From: Blastomonas aquatica
GTDB taxonomy: Bacteria > Pseudomonadota > Alphaproteobacteria > Sphingomonadales > Sphingomonadaceae
DNA: 64,000 nucleotides
NCBI RefSeq assembly: GCF_014639875.1
Contig: NZ_BMGD01000003.1
Coordinates: 620,001 to 684,000, forward strand
Reading direction: 5' to 3'
Shown: one piece after another, positions 28,061-36,306 of the stretch
Position numbering within the stretch: the first letter of the stretch is position 1
Layout: the number at the start of each line of letters is the position of its first letter
Translations under genes and position numbers: made by a program
The notes under the pieces: generated by a model
Seen by the model: the letters and a program-made list of their open reading frames with translations, nothing else
What the model was told of the DNA's origin: nothing
Database searches by the model: none

Positions 28061-29443
28061 TTACTCCGCCACCTTCGCCTTGGGCAGCAAGTCCGCAGGA
28101 TCGTTCGCCACGATTCCCAGCACCGTCGCCCAGGCTGCGACATTCTGACGCAGCATCTGCGGGTCGATCTTGTCGAGCGTGTCGTCGGGGGTGTGGTGCA
28201 GATCAAAATAATCGGTGCCGTCCTGCTGCAGATCGATCGCGTTGACCCCCAAGGCAACGATCGGGCCATGGTCAGGGCCGCCGCTGGCAACACCCCGGCC
28301 GCGCCCGATGCCCATCGAGGCCAGCGCTTCAACGATTTTTGTCTGCATCGCTGCGGCGCTGTCGGGCAGGCGGAAATCGACTTGCCAAATCCGTCCAGCG
28401 CCGAAATCCGACTCCATCGCCAGCGCATGGCCTGCCGCGCCGTGCTTCTCGGCATAAGCCTTGCCGCCGAATATGCCGACTTCTTCTGCGCCCCACCAGA
28501 CCACGCGTATCGTGCGCTTGGGGATGCCTGCGTCCATCACCAGCTTGGCAGCAGCTGCGCTGATCGCGACACCCGCGCCGTCGTCGATCGCGCCGGTACC
28601 CAGGTCCCAGCTGTCGAGATGGCCACCGATCAGGATCATACCGGCAGCAGGATCGCTGCCGGGGACCTCGGCGATGACATTGCCCGATTGCGTGGTGCCG
28701 ATCTGGCGCGGGGTGAGCACCAGCTTCATCTTAACCGGCCTGTTGTCGCGTGCGGCGCGGCGGATCATGCGTTCGAGATTTTCCGCATCGGGGATCGACA
28801 GTGCAGCGGCGGGGATCGGACTGACGCCTTCTGCGAAATTGGTACCGCCGGTGTGCGGGTTGCGGTGATAGTCGGTGCCGACCGAGCGGATGACGATTGC
28901 GGCTGCGCCCTTGCTGGCGGCGATGTTGGGCCCGCGGCGGCGCACGTCGCCGAACTGGCCATAGCTCGCCCCGGTCTGGGTGCGGGTCATCTTGTGGCTG
29001 ACGAAGGCGATCTTGCCCTTGAGGCTGCCATCGGGCGCAGCATCAAGATCGGCCATCGTGGCGAAATAGACGATCTCCGCCTCGAGCCCGCGCGGGCCGG
29101 TGCTTGCCGAGTTGCCCAGTGCGCTGATGTGCATCGCGCCGGTGTAAGGCGCGGTGACCTCGGCGGTCTCGATCCCGCGGACCCAGGTCTTCATGTCGAA
29201 CGGTTCGACCCGGACATTGGAAAAGCCCATCGCCTTGAGCCTTTCCACCGCCCATTCGCGCGCTGCAGCCTCGCGATCGGTGCCAGCCAGCCTTGGGCCG
29301 ATCTCGGTGGTCAGGTCCTCGACGATTCCGTACGCGGTATCGTCCGCTAGCGCCATTTGCTGGAGCGCGGCGGGATCGTGTTGGGCGAGCAGAGGGATGG
29401 GCAGGGTGAGCGCGGCCAGAGCCGCCAGGATACGCATGTTCAT
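28061..29443 (-). CDS. Exported M28 family zinc metallopeptidase
   Basis: Aminopeptidase/carboxypeptidase-like M28 peptidase of 460 residues with a signal peptide (MNMRILAALAALTLPIPLLA). The catalytic domain has all five di-zinc ligands in order: His in GGHLDSWD, Asp in AIDDGAG, Glu in WGAEEVG, Asp in ESDFGAG and His in LHHTPDDT. A protease-associated (PA) domain with GPNIAASKGAAAIVIRS is inserted after residue ~130. The start is MNMRIL at 29443; the open frame runs further upstream but would bury the signal peptide. Confidence 0.92.
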   Translation of the reverse strand: MNMRILAALAALTLPIPLLAQHDPAALQQMALADDTAYGIVEDLTTEIGPRLAGTDREAAAREWAVERLKAMGFSNVRVEPFDMKTWVRGIETAEVTAPYTGAMHISALGNSASTGPRGLEAEIVYFATMADLDAAPDGSLKGKIAFVSHKMTRTQTGASYGQFGDVRRRGPNIAASKGAAAIVIRSVGTDYHRNPHTGGTNFAEGVSPIPAAALSIPDAENLERMIRRAARDNRPVKMKLVLTPRQIGTTQSGNVIAEVPGSDPAAGMILIGGHLDSWDLGTGAIDDGAGVAISAAAAKLVMDAGIPKRTIRVVWWGAEEVGIFGGKAYAEKHGAAGHALAMESDFGAGRIWQVDFRLPDSAAAMQTKIVEALASMGIGRGRGVASGGPDHGPIVALGVNAIDLQQDGTDYFDLHHTPDDTLDKIDPQMLRQNVAAWATVLGIVANDPADLLPKAKVAE

Positions 29444-29559
29444 GGGTAAAACGCTTAGCCAGCCAGACACGCTTTGCCAATGGCGTCTTGCCCGCACGTC
29501 GTGCCACCGCTAAGGCGCGTGGCAAATCCTGCCATTTTCACTAAAAGGCGTTTCTCAGC

Positions 29560-31239
29560 ATGGCCGCACAATATTCCTATGTCATGAAGGGTCTGACCAA
29601 GACCTTTCCCGGTGCCAACAAGCCGGTGCTCAATGGCATCCACCTGCAATTCTATTCGGACGCCAAGATCGGCATCGTTGGCCCCAACGGTTCGGGCAAG
29701 TCGACGCTGATGAAGGTAATGGCCGGCCTCGACAAGGAATACACCGGCGAAGCGTGGCCGGGCGAAGGCATCACCGTGGGCTATCTGGCGCAGGAGCCCG
29801 AGCTCGACCCGACCAAGACGGTCAAGCAGAACGTGATGGACGGCGTGCGCCCCGTCGCTGATCTGGTCGAGCGCTTCGACGAGATCAGCAACCTGATGGC
29901 CGACCCGCCCGAGGACGCGGATTTCGACGCGCTGATGGAAGAGATGGGCACGCTGCAGGAAAAGATCGACGCGGTCGATGGGTGGACGCTCGACAACCAG
30001 CTCGAGATCGCGATGGAGGCCCTGCGCTGCCCGCCGGGCGATGCCGATGTCGCCAACCTGTCGGGTGGTGAAAAGCGCCGCGTCGCCTTGTGCCGCCTGC
30101 TGCTGGAAAAGCCCGGCATCCTGCTGCTCGATGAACCGACCAACCACTTGGATGCCGAAAGCGTCTCGTGGCTGGAGCGGCATTTGGTCGATTATCCGGG
30201 TAACGTCATTCTCGTCACCCATGATCGCTACTTCCTCGACAACGTCGTGAACTGGATCCTCGAGCTCGATCGCGGAAAATACTTCGTCTACGAAGGCAAT
30301 TACTCGACCTATCTCGACAAGAAGGCGCAGCGGCTCCAGCAGGAATCGCGTGAGGACGAGGGCCGCCAGAAGGCGATCCAGGACGAATTGGCGTGGATCC
30401 GGCAGACCCCCAAGGCGCGGCAGACCAAGTCAAAGGCGCGTATCCGCGCGTTCGACGAATTGGTCGAGGCACAGGAAAACCGGAGCCCAGGCAAGGCGCA
30501 GATCGTCATCCAGACGCCTGCGCGCCTCGGCGGCAAGGTGATCGAGGCGCACGGCCTGACCAAGGCCTATGGCGACAAACTGCTGTTCGAGGATCTCTCG
30601 TTCATGCTGCCTCCCGGCGGCATAGTCGGTGTGATCGGGGCCAACGGCGCGGGTAAATCGACTTTGTTCAAGCTGATCACCGGCAAGGAACAGCCCGACA
30701 GTGGCACGATCGCCATCGGCGATACGGTCAAGCTCGGCTATGTCGACCAGAGCCGCGACGATCTCGACCCCAACCACAATGTGTGGGAAGAAATCTCAGA
30801 CGGGCTCGATTTCTTCAAGCTCGGCAAGCACGACGTGCCGACGCGCGCCTATGTCGGCGCGTTCAACTTCAAGGGGCAAGACCAGCAGAAAAAGGTCGGC
30901 CAGCTCTCGGGCGGTGAACGCAACCGCGTTCACATGGCCAAGATGCTCAAAGAGGGCGGCAACGTGCTGCTGCTCGATGAACCGACCAACGATCTCGACG
31001 TCGAAACCCTGCGCGCGCTCGAAGAGGCGCTCGAAAGCTTTGCCGGCTGCGCGGTGGTCATCAGCCATGACCGCTTCTTCCTCGATCGCCTCTGCACGCA
31101 CATCCTGGCGTTCGAAGGCAACAGCCATGTCGAATGGTTCGAAGGCAACTTCGAAAGCTACGAAGAAGACAAGCGCCGCCGCCTCGGCGACGAAGCTGAT
31201 CGTCCGACGCGGATGAGCTACAAGAAGCTGACGCGTTAA
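29560..31239 (+). CDS. ettA: Energy-dependent translational throttle protein EttA (ABC-F)
   Basis: Soluble ABC-F ATPase of 559 residues that binds the ribosomal E site and couples translation to ATP/ADP level. It has two nucleotide-binding domains: GPNGSGKSTL with LSGGEKRR and LLLDEPTNHLD, then GANGAGKSTL with LSGGERNR and LLLDEPTNDLD. The inter-domain linker (around residues 250-310, KAQRLQQESREDEGRQ...) and the arm insertion after the first Walker A are both of EttA type. Length is family-typical. Confidence 0.96.
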   Translation: MAAQYSYVMKGLTKTFPGANKPVLNGIHLQFYSDAKIGIVGPNGSGKSTLMKVMAGLDKEYTGEAWPGEGITVGYLAQEPELDPTKTVKQNVMDGVRPVADLVERFDEISNLMADPPEDADFDALMEEMGTLQEKIDAVDGWTLDNQLEIAMEALRCPPGDADVANLSGGEKRRVALCRLLLEKPGILLLDEPTNHLDAESVSWLERHLVDYPGNVILVTHDRYFLDNVVNWILELDRGKYFVYEGNYSTYLDKKAQRLQQESREDEGRQKAIQDELAWIRQTPKARQTKSKARIRAFDELVEAQENRSPGKAQIVIQTPARLGGKVIEAHGLTKAYGDKLLFEDLSFMLPPGGIVGVIGANGAGKSTLFKLITGKEQPDSGTIAIGDTVKLGYVDQSRDDLDPNHNVWEEISDGLDFFKLGKHDVPTRAYVGAFNFKGQDQQKKVGQLSGGERNRVHMAKMLKEGGNVLLLDEPTNDLDVETLRALEEALESFAGCAVVISHDRFFLDRLCTHILAFEGNSHVEWFEGNFESYEEDKRRRLGDEADRPTRMSYKKLTR

Positions 31240-31264
31240 AGTCTCTCCCTTCCCGCAATCTGCG

Positions 31265-31404
31265 CCTCCCCCTTGATGGGGGAGGCAGCGAGACTTGGCA
31301 GCTTGCTGCCTTAGTCGCAGCGGTGGGGGTGATGGTGCGTCTGGGCACCGGCTGACAATCCGGAGGGGGCACCCCCACCCAACCCTCCCCCATCAAGGGA
31401 GAGG
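31265..31404. repeat. 140-bp palindromic element, CTCCCC family, intergenic copy
   Basis: The arms 31265-31285 and 31384-31404 are near-perfect 21-bp inverted copies, and each is itself a small hairpin. An inner pair (GGTGGGGGTG / CACCCCCACC, ~31321-31331 and ~31370-31380) extends the fold. The bases CCCAACCCTCCCC next to the right arm recur, inverted, in the element inside uvrA (52195-52307), so the two belong to one family. It fills the gap between ettA and the flavoprotein gene. Confidence 0.75.
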
Positions 31405-31431
31405 GCTTTAGGGTTCGCGATCTCACTCGGT

Positions 31432-31511
31432 CCCCTGCGAAGGCAGGGGCCGATCTCCTTACGATTGTGCCAGATGCAAGGGCAGGAGATGGATCCCTGC
31501 CTGCGCAGGGA
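31432..31511. repeat. Pair of REP-like hairpins
   Basis: Hairpins at 31432-31449 (CCCCTGC stem, GAAG loop) and 31494-31511 (TCCCTGC stem, CTGC loop) have related stems about 45 bases apart. With the 140-bp element they make up most of the 307-base gap between ettA and the next gene, in which I see no coding potential. Confidence 0.5.
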
Positions 31512-31546
31512 AACGGGGCGTCGGTTGCGGGAGGGGAGAGGCTGGT

Positions 31547-32524
31547 TTACGCCGCCAGCATGCCTTCGAGCCGTCCGCGAATGATCGTCTCCGCTTCGCT
31601 CATGATCCGGTCGATCAGTTCCTTGCAGGTCGGCACGTCGTGGATCAGCCCGGCGACCATGCCGCAGCTCCAGGCGCCGGCGTCCATGTCGCCTTCCATC
31701 ATAATACGCGGATAGACGCCTGCGACCTGCTCGATGATGTCGGTGAACTGCAGGTCCGCGCCCTTTTCCTTCTCGATCACCAGCAGCTTCTCGACCGCCT
31801 CGTTGGTCATCACGCGTTCGGTGTTGCGCAGCGAGCGCATCACCAGCCGGGTGTCGAGTTCAGAGGCCGCGACGATCGCCTGCTTGACGTTCTCGTGCAC
31901 CGGCGCTTCCTTCGTGGCGATGAAGCGGGTGCCCATGTTGATGCCGTCGGCGCCCATCGCGAGCGATGCGACCAGCGAGCGCGCATCGGCCTGGCCTCCG
32001 CTAGCGACGAACGGGATATCGAGTTCATCGGCAGCGCGGGGCAGCAGGATCATGTTGGGCACGTCGTCCTCGCCCGGATGCCCGCCGCATTCGAAGCCAT
32101 CGACCGACACCGCATCGCAGCCGATCGACTGCGCCTTAAGCGCATGGCGCACGCTGGTGCATTTGTGGATGACCTTGATCCCCGCCTCTTTGAGATAGGG
32201 CAGCACCGATTGCGGGTTGTTGCCGGCGGTCTCAACCGCCTTAACGCCGTTCTCAATGATCACGCGGACGTATCCCGGGTAATCGGGCGCGGTCAGCACC
32301 GGCAGGAAGGTCAGGTTCACGCCGAACGGCTTGTCGGTCAGCGCCTTGCACTTCTTGATCTCGGCATCGAGGTCTTCGGGCGTCTTCTGGGTGAGCCCGG
32401 TGATGATGCCGAGCCCGCCCGCGTTCGAGACGGCGGCGGCGAGCTCGGCAAATCCGACATAGTGCATGCCGCCCTGGATGATCGGGTGCTGGATGCCGAA
32501 AAGCTCTGTGATCCGGGTCTTCAT
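31547..32524 (-). CDS. Nitronate monooxygenase-like NAD(P)H flavin oxidoreductase
   Basis: FMN-dependent TIM-barrel protein of 325 residues in the 2-nitropropane dioxygenase/enoyl-ACP reductase-FabK-like family. It begins ITELFGIQHPIIQGGMHYVG, the usual first strand and FMN loop. GFECGGHPGEDD contains the conserved Gly-His active-site region, and ASGGQADARSLVASLAMGADG with NMGTRF forms the phosphate-binding end. It oxidises nitronates or reduces quinone-type acceptors in relatives. It may be co-transcribed with the thioesterase upstream (43-base gap). Confidence 0.87.
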   Translation of the reverse strand: MKTRITELFGIQHPIIQGGMHYVGFAELAAAVSNAGGLGIITGLTQKTPEDLDAEIKKCKALTDKPFGVNLTFLPVLTAPDYPGYVRVIIENGVKAVETAGNNPQSVLPYLKEAGIKVIHKCTSVRHALKAQSIGCDAVSVDGFECGGHPGEDDVPNMILLPRAADELDIPFVASGGQADARSLVASLAMGADGINMGTRFIATKEAPVHENVKQAIVAASELDTRLVMRSLRNTERVMTNEAVEKLLVIEKEKGADLQFTDIIEQVAGVYPRIMMEGDMDAGAWSCGMVAGLIHDVPTCKELIDRIMSEAETIIRGRLEGMLAA

Positions 32525-32567
32525 GAGGCTCTCTCCTGATTGTTCTGTTTGCGGTATCGGTGCGGGT

Positions 32568-33341
32568 TCAGACGAACAAGGCCACGCTCTGCATTGCGGC
32601 CATCACCGGCTCGAGCCGGCTGTTCCAAACGGTCATGTACTGGCTCGAGGCACCATGGTGCGCGTGATGCGTCACCGATTCGAGCAGCCACCAGCCGTTT
32701 TCGGTTTCGGGCGCGTCAGTGAGCATGTTGACCTGCCAGTTCATGCTGCTGATGGGGCCAGCGGCATCCATCAGACCCATCGCTGATGGCGGCAGTCCGT
32801 CGCCGATGCACAGCAGTTCGGTCATCGCATCGAGCCCGTCGCGCTCGGCAAAGCGGTGCCAGCTGGCAAGCCTGGGCGTGTTCATTCCGAGCTCGAGCCG
32901 CTTTTCGGGATATTCCATCTGCGAGGTGAAGAACTCGGGCGGTCCGCTGCGGGTCGAACCCTCGGCGGGGGGAGGGGCGACATCGGGCCGGTGCACGCCC
33001 TCGAAATCGATCTTGCTCTCGCGTTTGCTCATGAAGATGAAGGTACCGATGAAGCCCAGCCCATCGGCATTGCGGATCTTGGTCTCGACAAACGCGGTGT
33101 TGCGCCCCCGGCGCTGAAGGTCGCAGCTGATTGTGACCTCATTTGCCAGCGGTCCGACGAACGCCACCTGGGCAGAGCGCAGCGGCGGCGCATCAGGCAC
33201 CGCCAGCCGGGCGCAATGGTGCGCGAGCGCAGACGAAAGCCCGCCATAGGCGGTTCGGCCCTGCATCCAGTCGGAAGGAATGGTAACGGTCCAGCCATTG
33301 TCGGCAGGAACAAGCGAAGCGAGGGTTTCAGCCAAATTCAT
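32568..33341 (-). CDS. Acyl-CoA thioesterase family protein (TesB-like double hotdog)
   Basis: Protein of 257 residues with tandem hotdog folds typical of the TesB-like acyl-CoA thioesterase family. MQGRTAYGGLSSALAHHC carries the N-terminal hotdog helix, and the second half has MNWQVNMLTDAPETENGWWLLES with the Asp/Gln-type catalytic region and HHAHHGASSQYMTVW. It hydrolyses acyl-CoA in relatives; chain preference unknown. The start gives a normal N terminus, with the flavoprotein gene downstream on the same strand. Confidence 0.82.
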   Translation of the reverse strand: MNLAETLASLVPADNGWTVTIPSDWMQGRTAYGGLSSALAHHCARLAVPDAPPLRSAQVAFVGPLANEVTISCDLQRRGRNTAFVETKIRNADGLGFIGTFIFMSKRESKIDFEGVHRPDVAPPPAEGSTRSGPPEFFTSQMEYPEKRLELGMNTPRLASWHRFAERDGLDAMTELLCIGDGLPPSAMGLMDAAGPISSMNWQVNMLTDAPETENGWWLLESVTHHAHHGASSQYMTVWNSRLEPVMAAMQSVALFV

Positions 33342-33424
33342 CGCGCGATTAAGACCAGAGAACGCCGCTCAAATCCACCGCAAAATTCAGCCATGCGCGG
33401 GGCGTATGGTCAGAAAGCCCCGGT

Positions 33425-33625
33425 CTAGCCCAGCCAGGCGATCAGCCCGCCGATGACCGTAGCACCGCCGATCGGCGCGACGAACAGCAACAGCACATTG
33501 AGGCCAATCGCCTGCATCAGGCGCTTTTGCTGCTGCGCGTCGAGCTGCACCGGGCGCGGCTTGGGCGTGGGTTCGCGCCGGGGCGGATCGATCGGCGGCC
33601 AATCGGGGTCGAAGCGCAGGAACAT
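33425..33625 (-). CDS. Small single-pass membrane protein
   Basis: A 66-residue protein with a Pro/Arg-rich cytosolic N-terminal half (DPDWPPIDPPRREPTPKPRP) and a C-terminal hydrophobic helix of about 22 residues (GLNVLLLFVAPIGGATVIGG). It is placed 15 bases after the MFS gene stop, with AAGGGG about 10 bases before its ATG, so it is probably translated from the same transcript. Not recognised; similar short tails occur next to transporters in sphingomonads, but no function is claimed. Confidence 0.6.
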   Translation of the reverse strand: MFLRFDPDWPPIDPPRREPTPKPRPVQLDAQQQKRLMQAIGLNVLLLFVAPIGGATVIGGLIAWLG

Positions 33626-33640
33626 GTCTTAGGTCGCCCC

Positions 33641-34963
33641 TTATTGCTGCTGGCCAAGCTCGCGATTGAACCACAAGGCAATCAGCGTCGCTAGCGCGCC
33701 CGACAGCAGATAGCCGCCTGCGGCCAACAGACCGTAATTGGCCGAAAGCCACAACGCCACCATCGGCGCAAAGCCGGCGCCGATCAACCAGGCCAGATCG
33801 GCGGTCAGTGCCGAGCCGGTGTAACGGTGCTTGAGCGGGAAGAACGACGACAAAGCGCCCGAGGACTGGCCAAACGCCAGCCCGAGCAGGATGAACCCGC
33901 CGAACATGAACGCGACTTCGCCAGCGCCGCCCGCATCGAGCAACTGCGGCGCAAATCCGCTGAACGCTGCAATGGCAACCGCCGTACCGGCGAGCACCGT
34001 GCGCCGACCGTAGCTGTCTGCGAGCCGGCCCGATGCCAGGATCGCGAACACACCCAGCGCCGCCGCCGCCGCCTCGATCAGCAGGAACCGTGCCGGGGAT
34101 TCTTCGGTGAACAGGAAGACGTAGCTCAGCGGATAGACCGTCACCATGTGGAACATTGCGAAGCTGGCGAGGGGGGCAAACGCCCCCAGAACGATGATTC
34201 GCCATTCGCTGCGGATCGTGCTCAAAACCGGTTCCGGCTGCAGCGTCTGGTTCTTGAACAGCTCGGTATATTCGGGTGTCACGACGATGCGCAGACGGGC
34301 AAACAGCGCGACGACGTTGATCGCGAAGGCTACGAAGAACGGATAGCGCCAGCCCCATGCGAGGAAATCCTGCGCGGGCAGCGCCGAGATCAGGAACGCG
34401 AACAACAAGCTGGCGACAATCAGGCCGAATGGTGCGCCCAATTGCGGGATCATCGCATACCAGCCGCGCTTGCCCTTGGGCGCATTGAGCGCGAGCAGCG
34501 AGGCCAACCCGTCCCATGATCCACCCAACGCGACGCCCTGGCCCATGCGGAACAGCGCCAGCAGCAGCGCCGAACCGATGCCGATCGCGGCGTGGCCAGG
34601 TAGAAACGCGATCGCTGCGGTTGATCCGCCCAGCAGGAACAGCGCGATGGTCAGCTTGGCTCCGCGACCATACGCACGGTCAACTGCGGTGAAGATCGCG
34701 GTGCCGACGGGCCGGGCGACAAACGCCAGTGCGAAGATCGCGAATGACCACAACGTCCCCTGCAGCGGGTCAAGATACGGGAAGACCAGCTTGGGAAACA
34801 CCAGCACCGAAGCGATGGCATAGACGAAGAAGTCGAAGAACTCCGATGTGCGGCCGATGACGACGCCGATCGCGATCTCGCCCGGGCCAACCGGATGTCC
34901 TTCGGCGTTGATGGCACGCGCATCGCGCTCAGCCTCTGTCGTCGGGACGGGTGTCGTCGCCAT
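33641..34963 (-). CDS. MFS transporter, metabolite:H+ symporter (MHS) type
   Basis: Inner-membrane secondary transporter of 440 residues with about 12 transmembrane helices. The sequence GRTSEFFDFFVYAIASVLVFPKLVFP and the loop RPVGTAIFTAVDRAYGRGAKL are typical of the sugar-porter-like MHS subfamily (dicarboxylate, shikimate or osmolyte symporters). The second-half GRLADSYGRRTVLAG is the repeated loop motif. AAGGAAAA lies before the ATG at 34963. It is divergent from cyoA across 125 bases that hold an FNR-type site. Confidence 0.88.
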   Translation of the reverse strand: MATTPVPTTEAERDARAINAEGHPVGPGEIAIGVVIGRTSEFFDFFVYAIASVLVFPKLVFPYLDPLQGTLWSFAIFALAFVARPVGTAIFTAVDRAYGRGAKLTIALFLLGGSTAAIAFLPGHAAIGIGSALLLALFRMGQGVALGGSWDGLASLLALNAPKGKRGWYAMIPQLGAPFGLIVASLLFAFLISALPAQDFLAWGWRYPFFVAFAINVVALFARLRIVVTPEYTELFKNQTLQPEPVLSTIRSEWRIIVLGAFAPLASFAMFHMVTVYPLSYVFLFTEESPARFLLIEAAAAALGVFAILASGRLADSYGRRTVLAGTAVAIAAFSGFAPQLLDAGGAGEVAFMFGGFILLGLAFGQSSGALSSFFPLKHRYTGSALTADLAWLIGAGFAPMVALWLSANYGLLAAGGYLLSGALATLIALWFNRELGQQQ

Positions 34964-35017
34964 ATCGCGTTTTCCTTGGTGAGTGCGCACATTTATCGAT
35001 GATGGTTCTATGCAACT

Positions 35018-35031
35018 TTGATCCAGATCAT
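35018..35031. promoter_or_regulatory. FNR/FixK-type binding site
   Basis: TTGAT-CCAG-ATCAT matches the FNR-family consensus TTGAT-N4-ATCAA at 9 of 10 defined positions. It is 57 bases before the cyoA start and 54 bases before the divergent MFS start, so it could serve either. An oxygen-responsive regulator on a terminal oxidase operon is sensible biology. Confidence 0.7.
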
Positions 35032-35037
35032 TGCATT

Positions 35038-35050
35038 GGACAAAATGTCC
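35038..35050. promoter_or_regulatory. Short dyad GGACA-N3-TGTCC
   Basis: A perfect 5-bp inverted repeat with a 3-base centre, 6 bases downstream of the FNR-type site and 38 bases before cyoA. It could be a second regulator's operator; I do not recognise the protein. Confidence 0.4.
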
Positions 35051-35088
35051 TATGTGCGCAGGGCGGTTGCCCATCTAGATGAAGCGGC

Positions 35089-36306
35089 ATGAAGAGCCCT
35101 CATTTGTTCATGCGCGCGCGGCCGATCATGGCCGCCATCTGCCTTCTTCCGTTGCTCAGCGGTTGCGGAATGATCGTGCTCGATCCCGCCGGAGACGTCG
35201 CTCGGCAACAGGGTGACCTGGTGGTTATCTCAACTTTGCTGATGCTGATCATCATCGTACCGGTCATGGCGCTGACCTGCTGGTTTGCCTGGAAATACCG
35301 CGCGGCTAACACACAGGCGACCTACAAGCCCGACTGGGACCATTCGACCCAGCTCGAACTGCTGATCTGGGCGGTGCCGCTGCTGATCATCATCTGCCTG
35401 GGCGCGGTGACGTGGGTGGGGACGCATCTGCTCGACCCCTACCGTCCGCTCGCACGCACCGCACCGGGCCAGCCGGTGGGGGCCGACGTCGAGCCGCTCG
35501 AGGTTCAGGTCGTCGCGCTGCACTGGAAGTGGCTGTTCATCTATCCTGAGCAGGGCATTGCCACGGTTAACGAACTCGCCGTCCCCGAAGGCCGCCCGCT
35601 CAAGTTCCGCATTTCGTCTTCGTCGGTGATGAACAGCTTTTACGTGCCCGCGATGGCGGGGCAGATCTATGCAATGCCCGGCATGGAAACCAAGCTGCAC
35701 GCGGTGTTCAACGAAACCGGCAACTATGAAGGTTTCTCTGCCAATTATTCGGGCGCGGGCTTCTCCAACATGCGCTTTGGTGTGCGCTCGATGACACCGA
35801 CGGGCTTTGAGCGCTGGGCAGCGCAGGCCAAGAATCGCGGCACCACGCTGGATCGCGCCACGTATCTCAAGCTCGAGCGCCCGAGCGAAAAGGAGCCGGT
35901 GCGCCGTTATGCGACCGTCGAGACCGGACTGTTCGACCGCGTGGTCAACATGTGCGTCGAACCTGGCAAGATGTGCATGCATGACATGATGGCGATTGAC
36001 CAGCGCGGCGGCATGGGCCGGGCGGGTCTCTACAACGTCCGCGAGCTTTCTTACGACAAGTTCGCCGCGCGCGGCACCGGAGCGACCGCGAGCGACCGCT
36101 ACATCGCCGAAAACTGTTCCAATCCCGAGCTGCTCGGAACCAGCCTGGCCCGGGTCGAAGACCAACCCGTCGATCTTGCCCAACTGACCGGCGCAGGCCT
36201 TTCACGCCCGCGCAGCGGCCCGTTGGCCGCCAAGAGCCAGACCGACAAGCCTTCCTCCGCGCGACCGGCGCTTACCCCGGTCAGCCTTACGGAACCCGCA
36301 TCATGA
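35089..36306 (+). CDS. cyoA: Cytochrome bo3 ubiquinol oxidase subunit II
   Basis: Periplasmic-facing subunit II of a quinol oxidase, 405 residues. It has a lipoprotein signal (LLPLLSGCG, Cys as lipid anchor), two transmembrane helices (~residues 47-70 and 90-110) and a cupredoxin domain that keeps [11 protein letters not shown] and [10 protein letters not shown]. The paired Cu-A cysteines are absent, which marks a quinol rather than cytochrome c oxidase. It is longer than E. coli CyoA (about 315 residues): a Cys/Met-rich stretch ([13 protein letters not shown]) and a Pro/Ser-rich tail add roughly 90 residues. First gene of cyoABCD-surf1-regBA. Confidence 0.94.
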   Translation: MKSPHLFMRARPIMAAICLLPLLSGCGMIVLDPAGDVARQQGDLVVISTLLMLIIIVPVMALTCWFAWKYRAANTQATYKPDWDHSTQLELLIWAVPLLIIICLGAVTWVGTHLLDPYRPLARTAPGQPVGADVEPLEVQVVALHWKWLFIYPEQGIATVNELAVPEGRPLKFRISSSSVMNSFYVPAMAGQIYAMPGMETKLHAVFNETGNYEGFSANYSGAGFSNMRFGVRSMTPTGFERWAAQAKNRGTTLDRATYLKLERPSEKEPVRRYATVETGLFDRVVNMCVEPGKMCMHDMMAIDQRGGMGRAGLYNVRELSYDKFAARGTGATASDRYIAENCSNPELLGTSLARVEDQPVDLAQLTGAGLSRPRSGPLAAKSQTDKPSSARPALTPVSLTEPAS

